NCBI RefSeq assembly: GCF_001425685.1
Contig: NZ_LMCY01000037.1
Span: 197,458-251,852 of the forward strand
Length of the DNA stretch: 54,395 nt
Direction: 5' to 3'
Source: Massilia sp. Root335
GTDB lineage: Bacteria > Pseudomonadota > Gammaproteobacteria > Burkholderiales > Burkholderiaceae_D
Of the stretch, positions 24,670 through 32,481 are shown piece after piece. A program made the position numbers and the translations under genes. The notes below the pieces were generated by a model. It was not told the DNA's origin and did no database searches. It was given only the letters and a program-made list of their open reading frames with translations. Each line of letters opens with the position of its first letter. The stretch's first letter is position 1.

Positions 24670-25845
24670 TTACAGGATCCCGCGCCCGCGCGCGGACGCG
24701 ATGATCTCGTCGTAACGCTCGTTGTCGGTCTTGTGCAGATAGGCGGCCGTCGTCGCGATGTTCGCGTGCCCGGCCGTGTCCTGCAGCGTCTTGAGCTGGA
24801 CGCCGTTGTTTGCATGGTTCGTCAGCATGCTGTGGCGCAGCCAGTGCGCGGACGCCTGCCGCAGCGTGGCGGCCGTGTCGGCGTCGCCGCGGGTGTCGGC
24901 GACGCTTGCCGCGTCGGCGAAGACGGCCTTGATCGCTTCGGCGGCCGCTTCGTCGGTGATGCGCGCGAGGCCGCGGCTGCGGCTCGACAGGACGAGCGGC
25001 GTGCGGTCCGCGCGGTTCGCCTGCGGCAACAGATCAAACGCCTGGCGATAGGCGCGGAAGGCGTCCAGCATGTCCGGCGGGACCGGCAGGCGGCGCGGCT
25101 TGCCGCCTTTCCCGACGACGTCCAGCCACCAGCGGCCATTGCCTTCCGTGTAGATGGAACCCATCGCCGCGCCGACGATCTCGTTCAGGCGCGCGCCCGT
25201 GTGCGCGAACGCGACGAGCAGGAAACGGTCGCGCTCGCGCCGCTTGACGGCGGCCGGCGTGCCGGCCGGGCGCCGCGCGACGGTGTCCAGCGCCAGCGCG
25301 ATCGCGCCCTGCGTCAGGTAGCGCGTGATGCGGCTGGCCGTCGGCGCCCGGACGTTGCGGACGAGCGCGGCCGGATTGCGGCGCAAATACCCCGTCTGCT
25401 CCGCGAAGCCCAGCAGGCCCTTCACGGCGATCATCGCCTGGCGCCGGCTCGCGTCCGACAGCGGCCCCGTGAACGGCCGGTAGCGCGCATCCGTGCGCGG
25501 CCACTTTGTCCTGGACACCCATTCGGGCGGCGGATTCTTGAGGAATTCCTTGTACGCGTTCAGGTCGGCGACGTTCAGCTGGCCCAGCGTCTTGCCGGGT
25601 TCTTCGCGGCACCAGGTCAGGAAGCGGAACAATTCCTTCTGCGTATTCTGGATGGATTTTGCGCTGAGCTCGCCGTGAGCGATGAACTCGCGTGCCAGTT
25701 CGATGTCGGTGGTCGCTTCCGTGATGGCATCGTCGGCCTGACGGTACATCTTGACGTGCAGCCGGCTGCTGGCACCGGGCGCGATCTCTTCCGGAAGCGT
25801 TGGACCGAGGTCGATGGGCGTAAAGGTCGGCATGAGGAAAGACAT
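24670..25845 (-). CDS. SOS-regulated tyrosine recombinase
   Basis: The 391-residue protein has an N-terminal core-binding domain (AREFIAHGELSAKSIQNTQK) and a catalytic domain with all expected residues: Arg in AFAHTGARLNEIVG, the beta-hairpin Lys in VVGKGGKPRRLPV, HWLRHSMLTNHA (His-x-x-Arg), the second His in DTAGHANIATTAAYLH, and the nucleophile Tyr in AAYLH. ATG 25845 directly abuts a LexA box, with no ribosome binding site; ATG 25833 has none either. It lacks the extra helix known from integron integrases, and no attC-like array is near. It may move or have moved an element, or act on the nearby terminus. The enzyme class is firm; the target site is unknown. Confidence 0.88.
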   Translation of the reverse strand: MSFLMPTFTPIDLGPTLPEEIAPGASSRLHVKMYRQADDAITEATTDIELAREFIAHGELSAKSIQNTQKELFRFLTWCREEPGKTLGQLNVADLNAYKEFLKNPPPEWVSRTKWPRTDARYRPFTGPLSDASRRQAMIAVKGLLGFAEQTGYLRRNPAALVRNVRAPTASRITRYLTQGAIALALDTVARRPAGTPAAVKRRERDRFLLVAFAHTGARLNEIVGAAMGSIYTEGNGRWWLDVVGKGGKPRRLPVPPDMLDAFRAYRQAFDLLPQANRADRTPLVLSSRSRGLARITDEAAAEAIKAVFADAASVADTRGDADTAATLRQASAHWLRHSMLTNHANNGVQLKTLQDTAGHANIATTAAYLHKTDNERYDEIIASARGRGIL

Positions 25846-25865
25846 TACTGTGTTTTTGTACAGTA
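25846..25865 (-). promoter_or_regulatory. LexA (SOS) box at the recombinase start
   Basis: TACTGTGTTTTTGTACAGTA fits the consensus CTGT-N8-ACAG with the outer TA also kept on both sides. It ends at the base before the recombinase ATG and overlaps its -10 element, so LexA would block transcription until DNA damage. Confidence 0.88.
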
Positions 25866-25870
25866 TATCA
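25862..25870 (-). promoter_or_regulatory. Extended -10 promoter of the recombinase
   Basis: On the minus strand this reads TGATATACT, an extended -10 (TGn then TATACT). The -35 region is poor (CTGGCG), which an extended -10 can offset. Transcription would start near 25855, leaving about ten bases before ATG 25845. Confidence 0.6.
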
Positions 25871-25985
25871 TCCGGCCGCGAAAGCGCCAGCGGGTCCGTT
25901 GCCGCGCACGCTTGAACGGCGTTTGCAGGCCGGCCGCGCCTACGGGACAATCGGCGTGACGCGGTCCGACTCGAAAGGAGCATGC

Positions 25986-26264
25986 ATGAACATCACGGTG
26001 AAAAACACGACAGCCGACACGACCCGGGTCACTTTGTTCGGCGAACTGCGCGACGGCAGCTTCGACGCGAAGATCATGGCCGAGACCGACGTGCCCTACA
26101 CACGCTGCTGGGATGACGAGGTCGAGCAGCGCATCGTCTACATCCAGCCCGATCCGGAGCAATTGCAGGCCATCCTCGCCGCCCTCAACGACCGCCGCCT
26201 GTCGCTCGAGCAGTTGCAGGCGTTCGGCAGCGTGGGCGGCGGCACGTCCGAGATCCCGGTCTGA
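25986..26264 (+). CDS. Small acidic protein of unknown function
   Basis: The 92-residue soluble protein starts at ATG 25986, well placed behind AAAGGAG. It has a beta-rich first half (MNITVKNTTADTTRVTLFGE) with one Cys and Trp (YTRCWDDEVEQRIVYI), and a helical end (LQAILAALNDRRLSLEQLQA). There is no signal peptide or membrane segment. I do not recognise the family. It lies divergently from the recombinase, 140 bases away, so the two could share a regulatory region, but no LexA box faces this gene. Confidence 0.65.
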   Translation: MNITVKNTTADTTRVTLFGELRDGSFDAKIMAETDVPYTRCWDDEVEQRIVYIQPDPEQLQAILAALNDRRLSLEQLQAFGSVGGGTSEIPV

Positions 26265-26366
26265 CCGGCAGAGCCGGCATCCTACACGCGCACGCAGCGC
26301 CTGCCGACAGACGGCTCGCCTGCGCGCGGCAACAATCGTTCATCGAGCTACGCACAGGGAGGCGGT

Positions 26367-26771
26367 ATGAACGCACACACGACGAATCCGGGCGACGGCG
26401 CCGGCAAGGACCAGCAGAACGAGCAGTCGGCGACGATCGGCGTCGGCAACGCGACGAGCGGCGAACAGGGCAGTACGCCCACCCACGAGACGATGGCGGA
26501 AACGGGCGGCAGCGGCGGCCGTGCGCTGACGAAGCCGCGGCCGGAGGAAGAAGCGCCGTCGTCACGCGGCGCCAGCCAGTCCGGCGCGGCGGGCAGCCGC
26601 CAGGGCGGCCCCGATGACGAGGCCGAAGGCGCTGGCACGGCCGCGACGGCCATCAACCGCGGCTACCAGGACACCCGCAGCCGCCAGGCCAGCCCCGGTT
26701 CGACCGGACTGGGCGCGCCGGAGACCGGCGGCAACCAGACCGAGGCCGACCTGGCGCCGCGCCGCGATTGA
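26367..26771 (+). CDS. Disordered low-complexity protein, possible stress protein
   Basis: The 134-residue protein starts at ATG 26367 behind AGGGAGG. It is almost entirely Gly, Ser, Thr, Ala, Glu, Gln and Asp with hardly any hydrophobic residues, so it should be intrinsically disordered. No signal peptide or repeat unit is obvious. Proteins of this type are often induced by desiccation or stress, but nothing here proves that. The strong ribosome binding site and intact frame support a real gene. Confidence 0.6.
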   Translation: MNAHTTNPGDGAGKDQQNEQSATIGVGNATSGEQGSTPTHETMAETGGSGGRALTKPRPEEEAPSSRGASQSGAAGSRQGGPDDEAEGAGTAATAINRGYQDTRSRQASPGSTGLGAPETGGNQTEADLAPRRD

Positions 26772-26775
26772 CCGG

Positions 26776-27108
26776 TCAGGCGCCCGCCATGCGCCGGCAG
26801 GCGTCCGCGCACGCGCGGCATGCCTGCGCGCAGGCCTGGCAATGGTCCATCGGATGCTTGCCGCATTCATCGCCGCAGGCCGCGCACACGTTCGCGCACA
26901 GCCGGCACAGGTCGCGCGCGAGGTCGCTGCCGCGCGCCATGAAGGCGGCTGCCGTCCGGCAGATCTGGGCGCAGTCCATGTCGAGCGCGATGCAGCGCGC
27001 CATCATCTTGACGTCGTCTTCCTGCAGACAGGCGGTCGAACAGCGGTCGCAGGCGGCCGCGCACGCGTTGCAGGCCTCGATACAGGCTTTGAAATCGTCG
27101 TAAGACAT
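26776..27108 (-). CDS. Four-helix copper-storage-like protein (Csp3/DUF326)
   Basis: The 110-residue protein has 19 cysteines, mostly spaced as C-x2-C or C-x3-C along helices: CIEACNACAAACDRC, ALDMDCAQICR, LCRLCANVCAACGDEC and CQACAQACRACADACRR. This is the pattern of the Csp copper-storage bundles, whose inner Cys residues hold many Cu(I) ions. With no Tat or Sec signal it fits the cytosolic Csp3 type. ATG 27108 follows a near-perfect AGGAGGAACG. The copC-copD pair lies 4 kb away, so copper handling recurs in this region. Confidence 0.85.
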   Translation of the reverse strand: MSYDDFKACIEACNACAAACDRCSTACLQEDDVKMMARCIALDMDCAQICRTAAAFMARGSDLARDLCRLCANVCAACGDECGKHPMDHCQACAQACRACADACRRMAGA

Positions 27109-27193
27109 CGTTCCTCCTCGGTGGATTGGTGACATGTCCCGGACATCCCGATGAAGGCCGCGGCCGGTGTCTCCCGGCCTGCCGCCCCGCATA

Positions 27194-28480
27194 TTATGGC
27201 GTGCTGCTCCGGATGACGGCGCCGCCCTTCATGACGAAGTTCACGCGCGTGAGTTCGGCCGGGTCCGCCAGCGGATCGCCGCTGACGGCGACGACGTCCG
27301 CATACTTGCCCGGCGTGAGCGAACCGATGCGGTCCTTCCAGCCCAGCAGGTCGGCGCCGTTGATTGTGGCGGCCTGGATCGCCTGCATCGGCGTCATGCC
27401 GTACTTGACCATGTAATGGAACTGTTTCGCGTTATCGCCGTGCGGATACACGCCTGCGTCGGTCCCGAACGCCATCTTGATGCCGGCCTTGAACGCCTTG
27501 CGGAAGTTGTCGCGCTGCAGTTGTCCGACCATGCGTTCCTTCTCCAGCGATTCCGGCAGCATACCGGCCCTGGCGCCTTCCTGCAGGATGAAGTCGTCGT
27601 TATAGATGTCCATCACGAGGTAGGTCCCTTTTTCGTGCGCCAGGCGGATGCCTTCGTCGTCGATCAGGCTCGCGTGCTCGACCGAGTCGACGCCGGCCAG
27701 GATCGCGTCGCGGATGCTGCTCGCGCCGTGCGCGTGGGCGGCCACGCGGCGCCCGAGCTTGTGCGCTTCCTCGACGATGGCCTTCATCTCCTCAAGCGTC
27801 AACTGCTGGGCGCCCGCCTCGTCGCCCTTCGAGAGCACGCCGCCGGACGCGCAGATCTTGATGGTGTCGGCGCCGTACTTCGCCATCTCGCGCACCTTGG
27901 CGCGCCCCGCCCACGGGCCGTCGGCCACGCCGTTCTCGACATAATGGAAATCGTGCGGCAGCAGGTTGTTGTCGCAGTGGCCGCCCTGGATGCCGATGGC
28001 GTAGCCGGCCACGCGCATGCGCGGGCCCGGCAGTTCGCCGTCATTGATGGCGTCGCGCAGCGCCACGTCGCCGAAGCCGCTGGCCCCGACGTTGCGCACG
28101 GCCGTGAAGCCGGCCTCCAGCGTGCGCCGCGCCGCGTAGGCGCCGTACATGGCGGCGCGGATGTCGGATACGCCCAGCGAACGGTAGCCGTGCAGGTTCG
28201 GGTCGCCCGTCAGGTGCACGTGCGCGTCGATCAGGCCCGGCAGCACGGTCTCGTGCGACAGGTCGATCACCCTTGCGCCGGCCGGCACTGTCGTGGCGGC
28301 GGCCGGACCCACGGCCGTGATGCGTTCGCCGCTGACGAGAATGGTCTGGTCGGTCAGCACCTTGCCGCCCACGACGTCGACCAGCCTGCCGGCGCGGATG
28401 GCGACGACCTGGTCGGCGCCGGCGGCGGAATACGTGAAGGCGAACATGGCCACCGCGGCCGCGAGCGATTTCTTGTTCAT
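27194..28480 (-). CDS. Exported metal-dependent amidohydrolase
   Basis: The 428-residue protein begins with a signal peptide (MNKKSLAAAVAMFAFTYSAAG) and then an amidohydrolase-superfamily barrel. Metal ligands are visible: DAHVHL, a carboxylated-type Lys in ADTIKICASGG, VAAHAHG, VDSVEHAS and the catalytic Asp in AFGTDAGVYPHG. The closest relatives by pattern are Xaa-Pro dipeptidase-like and imidazolonepropionase-like enzymes that split N-acyl or dipeptide bonds. Its ATG overlaps the stop of pnuC (ATGA), so both come from one mRNA. A periplasmic enzyme that frees a substrate for PnuC-type uptake is possible but unproven. Confidence 0.85.
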   Translation of the reverse strand: MNKKSLAAAVAMFAFTYSAAGADQVVAIRAGRLVDVVGGKVLTDQTILVSGERITAVGPAAATTVPAGARVIDLSHETVLPGLIDAHVHLTGDPNLHGYRSLGVSDIRAAMYGAYAARRTLEAGFTAVRNVGASGFGDVALRDAINDGELPGPRMRVAGYAIGIQGGHCDNNLLPHDFHYVENGVADGPWAGRAKVREMAKYGADTIKICASGGVLSKGDEAGAQQLTLEEMKAIVEEAHKLGRRVAAHAHGASSIRDAILAGVDSVEHASLIDDEGIRLAHEKGTYLVMDIYNDDFILQEGARAGMLPESLEKERMVGQLQRDNFRKAFKAGIKMAFGTDAGVYPHGDNAKQFHYMVKYGMTPMQAIQAATINGADLLGWKDRIGSLTPGKYADVVAVSGDPLADPAELTRVNFVMKGGAVIRSSTP

Positions 28481-29088
28481 GGTTGAGAACTTTCGTAAGT
28501 GTGCGCATGTCTGGCGGACGCCGCCGCCACATGTCGCGCAGCCAGTCGGTACCAGTTGCGCCAGGAGACGACGGCGTTGACCCAGAAGCCGGCGTACAGC
28601 ACGGCCGTCAGGACGAGGCCGCGGCTCAGATACAGGGGCGCGGCAATGCTGTTCACGAGCAGCCAGAACGCCCAGTTCTCGACCCGGCGCTGCATCATGA
28701 GGATCTGGCCGATGACGGAAAAGACGAGCACGGCCGAATCGAGGAAGGGCGCGTATGCGTTCGTCGTGAAGTGCAGCAGCGCGCCGTAGCCGGCCGTGGC
28801 GGCCACGCCCAGCGGCACGGTCCATGCCAGGTTCGTGGCGCTGGCGTGCGTGATCGGCAGCGGGTCGCCGTGGTCGCCGCGCGCCCATTTCCACCAGCCG
28901 GCGACGCTGGTGGCGACGAAGAAGACCTGCAGGGCGACGTCCGCATACAGCCGGTTCTGGGCGAACAGGATGGCGAACAGCGTGCAGCCGACGATGCCCG
29001 TCCACCACGTGTGGACGTTGTTGCGGCCGGCGAGCAGGATGGCCACGGCAGTGAGGCCGTTCGCCGCGAGTTCCAGCGGCCCTGTCAT
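28477..29088 (-). CDS. pnuC: PnuC-family vitamin-precursor transporter
   Basis: The protein is about 203 residues with some seven membrane segments. It shows the family pattern: NNVHTWWTGIVGCTLFA, FFVATSVAGWWKWARG, ENWAFWLLVNSIAAPLYL and LYAGFWVNAVVSWRNW. PnuC proteins move nicotinamide riboside by facilitated diffusion; relatives carry thiamine or riboflavin. I chose ATG 29088; an in-frame ATG at 29121 behind GGGAG would add 11 residues. It is coupled to the amidohydrolase. No vitamin riboswitch was recognised upstream, so the cargo is uncertain, though NAD genes elsewhere in the window would suit nicotinamide riboside. Confidence 0.85.
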   Translation of the reverse strand: MTGPLELAANGLTAVAILLAGRNNVHTWWTGIVGCTLFAILFAQNRLYADVALQVFFVATSVAGWWKWARGDHGDPLPITHASATNLAWTVPLGVAATAGYGALLHFTTNAYAPFLDSAVLVFSVIGQILMMQRRVENWAFWLLVNSIAAPLYLSRGLVLTAVLYAGFWVNAVVSWRNWYRLAARHVAAASARHAHTYESSQP

Positions 29089-29199
29089 CGCACCCCGCCC
29101 TGCCCGTCCAGTTTCATCCACGCTCCCCGAAGAAGCGTGTACTGTACGCCAGCCCGTCCGATTATTGCAAGAGAGGAATGTTCAGCGCGTCGCGGTGCC

Positions 29200-29697
29200 T
29201 TACAGTTTCAGCGTACGGTGCTCCGCATCCAGGTCCGGCCGGGTGCCCGTCATGGCAGCCTTCGCGACGGCGAACAGGCGCACCATCTTGCTGTCGTTCG
29301 AATCCCAGTATTCGGCCGAGTGCGGCTCGACGCGGATCAGCACGGCGTGCTCGTCGTCCGGGCCGGCCGGGAACCACGCCTGCACGCCCGCGTTCCACAT
29401 CGCGCGGATGCGTTCGCGGTCGACGACGCGCTCCGCGAGCCCGCTGACGGAGACGAACAGGCTGTCTTCCGGTTTCGCGAACGACAGGTTGACCTGGGGC
29501 CGGTGCGCGATGCAGTCCCACAGCGCGGTCTGCGTGGAGGTGAAGAACCAGACGCCGCCGCCGTCGTCGACCTCTTCCTGCGTCATTGGCTGGCTCAGCA
29601 GGTGGCCATGCTCGTCCTGCCACGTGAACATCGGGAAGCGGACTTCCCGGATCTTCGATTTCAGGTCGGCGATGTCTTTGGTGTCGTGTGTGCTCAT
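29200..29697 (-). CDS. Pyridoxamine-phosphate-oxidase-fold stress protein (GS26-like)
   Basis: The 165-residue protein has the split-barrel flavin-binding fold of the general stress protein 26 group: SKIREVRFPMFTWQ, GGGVWFFTSTQTALWDCI, RPQVNLSFAKPEDSLFVSVS and VQAWFPAGPDDEHAVLIRVE. Such proteins bind FMN or FAD and are linked to stress responses; their reaction is usually unknown. ATG 29697 lies behind GAGGA. It is transcribed on its own toward pnuC's 5' side. Confidence 0.85.
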   Translation of the reverse strand: MSTHDTKDIADLKSKIREVRFPMFTWQDEHGHLLSQPMTQEEVDDGGGVWFFTSTQTALWDCIAHRPQVNLSFAKPEDSLFVSVSGLAERVVDRERIRAMWNAGVQAWFPAGPDDEHAVLIRVEPHSAEYWDSNDSKMVRLFAVAKAAMTGTRPDLDAEHRTLKL

Positions 29698-30019
29698 GGT
29701 GGGTCCTCGTGCGGGTGGAAGCGCCATCCTAGCGTGCGCCTGGCCGGCGTTCGGTGCGGCGGCGTACACACCCGGTTGGACAAGTCCGGATCGCGGTTGC
29801 TGCACGTATTCGGCGCTTTCTTGAGACCAGTCAACGGCGCCGGAAAGCGAAAAAAACGCCCCGTTGCAGCGCAATATAATGAGCTCAGCGTCGACCGGGG
29901 CACCGGTCCGGCGCGCCCGTCAACGAGCGTGGAGCTGCCGCCATGAAGCATATCGACCGCCGTGCACGAACCCCTGGCCGCATCGGCAACGGCCGGGCCG
30001 AGCGCTGACGCGGGGCCGT
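29698..30019. other. Divergent intergenic region before the glycosyltransferases
   Basis: No gene is supported here. A perfect -10 (TATAAT) occurs at 29875-29880 on the + strand, but the bases 17 upstream (AAAAAC) do not make a good -35. It is the best promoter candidate for the glycosyltransferase pair. Confidence 0.4.
29875..29880 (+). promoter_or_regulatory. Possible -10 element for the glycosyltransferase pair
   Basis: TATAAT stands about 140 bases before the first start codon, without a matching -35. It is the only consensus -10 in this gap. Confidence 0.3.
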
Positions 30020-31234
30020 ATGGGCGCCCAGCATCCGCGCGCGTTGTCCCTGTGCGAACCGGACGCGCGCCCGCGCCTCGTCGTGCACGTGGTCGACGCG
30101 CTCGACACGGCGCAGACGGAAAACGGCCTGCTGAACCTCATCCGCCATCTGCCGCCCGAGCGCTATCGCCACGCCATCGTCTGCCTGCACGACCGCGGCG
30201 GCGACGAGGGCGGCATGCGCGAGCACGGCGTCGAGATCGTCAACCTGCACAAGCGCGCCGGGCGCGATCCGCTCCATTACCTGCGCATGTTCGGCGTGCT
30301 GCGGGCATTGCGGCCCGACCTGATCCACACGCGCAACGGCACCGGCCTGCCGGCACAGCTCGTCGCGGCGCTGGCCGGCGTCAAGCTGCGCGTGCATGCC
30401 GAACATGGACGCGCGGCGGTAGGCGCCGGCCGGTCGGCCGGGCTCGCCGCACGCGTGCTGCGCCGCATGCTGTGTCCGCTGATCGACCATTTCATCGCCG
30501 TCAGCGGCGACCTCGAACAATGGCTCATCGAATCCGTGGGCGCGGAGCCGGCGCGCGTGTCGCAGATCGCGAACGGTGTCGACAGCGTGCAATTCCATCC
30601 GCGGCTCGGGCCCCCGGCCGTCGTCGGCCCGCCCGGCTTCATGCATGACGGCGTCTTCGTCGTCGGCAGCGTCGGCCGGATGGACGACGCCGGCAACCAC
30701 ACGACGCTGGTCGAATCCTTCCTGCGCCTGATCGCGTCGCCGCACCCGGCGCACCAGCGGCTGCGCCTGCTGCTCGTCGGCGACGGGCCGGCCCGCACCG
30801 AATGCCAGGCGCTGCTGCACCGGGCCGGCGCGGCCGCGCGCGCGTGGCTGCCGGGCGCCCGTGCCGACGTCCCGCAACTGCTGCGCGCGATGGACCTGTT
30901 CGTGCTGCCTTCGCTGGCCGAAGACCGCTCCAACACGATCCTGCAGGCGATGGCGACGGGCCTGCCGGTCGTGGCCTCCGCCGTCGGCGGCAACACGGAA
31001 CTGGTGCATCCCGGTTTCACGGGCATCCTCGTGCCGCCGATGTCGACGGAGCTATTGGCGTCGGCGGTCGCCGATTACTGCCGCATCCCCGCCATGGCGA
31101 CGCGCCACGGCGCGCGGGCCCGCACTCAGGTCATCGCCCGCCACAGCATGCCGGCGATGGCGCGCGACTACCTGGCCGTCTACGATGCCCTCACGCGCAG
31201 CGAACCGGTGGACAGCCTGCGGCGAGTGCGCTGA
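30020..31234 (+). CDS. GT4 glycosyltransferase, exosortase-associated type
   Basis: The 404-residue protein has the two-domain GT-B plan. The opening LVVHVVDALDTAQTENGLLN with LIRHLPPERYRHAIVCL closely follows the PEP-CTERM/exosortase-associated sugar transferases. The donor-binding side has RLRLLLVGDGPARTECQALL, LPSLAEDRSNTILQAMATGL and VASAVGGNTELVHPG. It should add a sugar to a lipid-linked polysaccharide at the inner membrane. ATG 30020 is the first codon that leaves a normal-length protein; its binding site is weak. The stop overlaps the next start (TGATG). The PEP-CTERM remnant at 20116 fits an organism with such a system, but no exosortase gene is here. Confidence 0.85.
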   Translation: MGAQHPRALSLCEPDARPRLVVHVVDALDTAQTENGLLNLIRHLPPERYRHAIVCLHDRGGDEGGMREHGVEIVNLHKRAGRDPLHYLRMFGVLRALRPDLIHTRNGTGLPAQLVAALAGVKLRVHAEHGRAAVGAGRSAGLAARVLRRMLCPLIDHFIAVSGDLEQWLIESVGAEPARVSQIANGVDSVQFHPRLGPPAVVGPPGFMHDGVFVVGSVGRMDDAGNHTTLVESFLRLIASPHPAHQRLRLLLVGDGPARTECQALLHRAGAAARAWLPGARADVPQLLRAMDLFVLPSLAEDRSNTILQAMATGLPVVASAVGGNTELVHPGFTGILVPPMSTELLASAVADYCRIPAMATRHGARARTQVIARHSMPAMARDYLAVYDALTRSEPVDSLRRVR

Positions 31235-32403
31235 TGCGTGTCCTGCACGTGCTCGACGCGGCGTGCGCGCGCCCGACGGATTACGCCCTGCGCACACAAG
31301 CCCTGCTGGCGGCGTTGCGCGCGCAGGGCGTGCAGACCGTGCACCTGAGCGCCGCGGGCGCGTGCGCCGCCGATGACCGGGACGCCTGGCCCCATCACGC
31401 GTGGCACCTGTACCGCACGCCGGCGCCGCAGACGCCGCGGTGGCTGCTGCGCTGCTGCCCGGACGTGGCGAACGGCGCGGCGCTGGCCCTGCGCCTGCGC
31501 CGGATCACGCGGCTCACCCGGCCCGACCTGATCCACGTCCATGCGCCGAGCGTACACGCATCGGCCGCCTGGCCCGTGGCGCGGCTGGGCCGCTTGCCGT
31601 TCGTCGTCGATGCGGACCGCCGCGCCGCCGCGGGCGGCGGCAGCCGGCCGTTCGACCGCTTCGTCTGCGCCCGGGCCGATGCGCTGGCCGCGCCCAGCGT
31701 CGAAATGCGCGCGGCGCTGCGGGCCGGCGGCATCCGCCCGCGCCGCATCGCGATCCTGCCGCCGGCGGCCGACGTGATGGCCGCGTCCGGTTGCGTGGCG
31801 CGGCCGTCCGACACGCTGGATGCGCCGCTGCTCGCCTATGCCGGCGACCTCGATAGCGCGGCCGGCCTCGACCTGCTGCTGGCCGCGCTGCGCGACCTGC
31901 GCCGCAATCGTCCGACGCTGCGCCTGCTCGTCGCCGGCGGGGGCGCCGGCATGGAGACGCTCGAGGCGCGGATCGCGGCTACCGGACTGAACGGGTATGT
32001 GCGCGTCACGGGACGGCTGCCCGCCCGCCGCGCCGCCGACGTCCTGGCGCGGGCCGACATCGCCGTATTCCCCGCGCTGGCGGGAAGCGGAACGCTGGCG
32101 CCCTCGCGCCACCTGCTCAATGCGATGGCCCAGGGGTGTGCCGTCGTCGCGTCGGATATCCCGTGCCACCGCGACCTGCTCGTGCACGGGCACAGCGGGA
32201 TGCTGTTCGCGGCCGGCAGCCGGCAGGCGCTCGCGGACGTGCTGGCGCGCCTGCTCGACGGGACGTATCGGCTGCGCCCGCTCGGACAGGCGGCCGCGCA
32301 ATGCATCGCGGCCACGCACAACTGGACGGCGGCGGCGGCGCGTTACCGCCGGTTGTACGCATCCGTTCTCGCCGACGTACGGGGCGGCCGGCATGGATGC
32401 TGA
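31234..32403 (+). CDS. Second GT4 glycosyltransferase, exosortase-associated type
   Basis: The 389-residue protein starts in a one-base overlap with the preceding transferase. MRVLHVLDAACARPTDYALR then TQALLAALRAQG resembles the exosortase-A-associated transferases of the Daro_2409 type. DLIHVHAPSVHASAAWP ends the acceptor domain; LLVAGGGAGMETLEARI, ADIAVFPALAGSGTLAPSRH and AMAQGCAVVASDIPCHRDLL make the donor domain. The typical glutamate pair is replaced around SGTLAPSR, so donor specificity may differ. The two transferases are probably consecutive steps in exopolysaccharide assembly. Confidence 0.83.
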   Translation: MRVLHVLDAACARPTDYALRTQALLAALRAQGVQTVHLSAAGACAADDRDAWPHHAWHLYRTPAPQTPRWLLRCCPDVANGAALALRLRRITRLTRPDLIHVHAPSVHASAAWPVARLGRLPFVVDADRRAAAGGGSRPFDRFVCARADALAAPSVEMRAALRAGGIRPRRIAILPPAADVMAASGCVARPSDTLDAPLLAYAGDLDSAAGLDLLLAALRDLRRNRPTLRLLVAGGGAGMETLEARIAATGLNGYVRVTGRLPARRAADVLARADIAVFPALAGSGTLAPSRHLLNAMAQGCAVVASDIPCHRDLLVHGHSGMLFAAGSRQALADVLARLLDGTYRLRPLGQAAAQCIAATHNWTAAAARYRRLYASVLADVRGGRHGC

Positions 32404-32439
32404 ACATCGCCCTCTCCCACATGTCCACGCCAAATCGTC

Positions 32440-32445
32440 TATAGT
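32440..32445 (+). promoter_or_regulatory. Possible -10 element of nadB
   Basis: TATAGT stands 37 bases before the nadB ATG, with no clear -35. The ribosome binding site is AAGAGAA near 32470. Confidence 0.3.
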
Positions 32446-32481
32446 GATGCCTCTGTACAAAAGAAAAACCAAGAGAACGCG

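Noticed and set aside
24670..25870. Integron integrase with cassette array
   Set aside because: The LexA box is suggestive, but no attC-like repeats or cassette genes lie beside it and the integron-specific insert was not seen.
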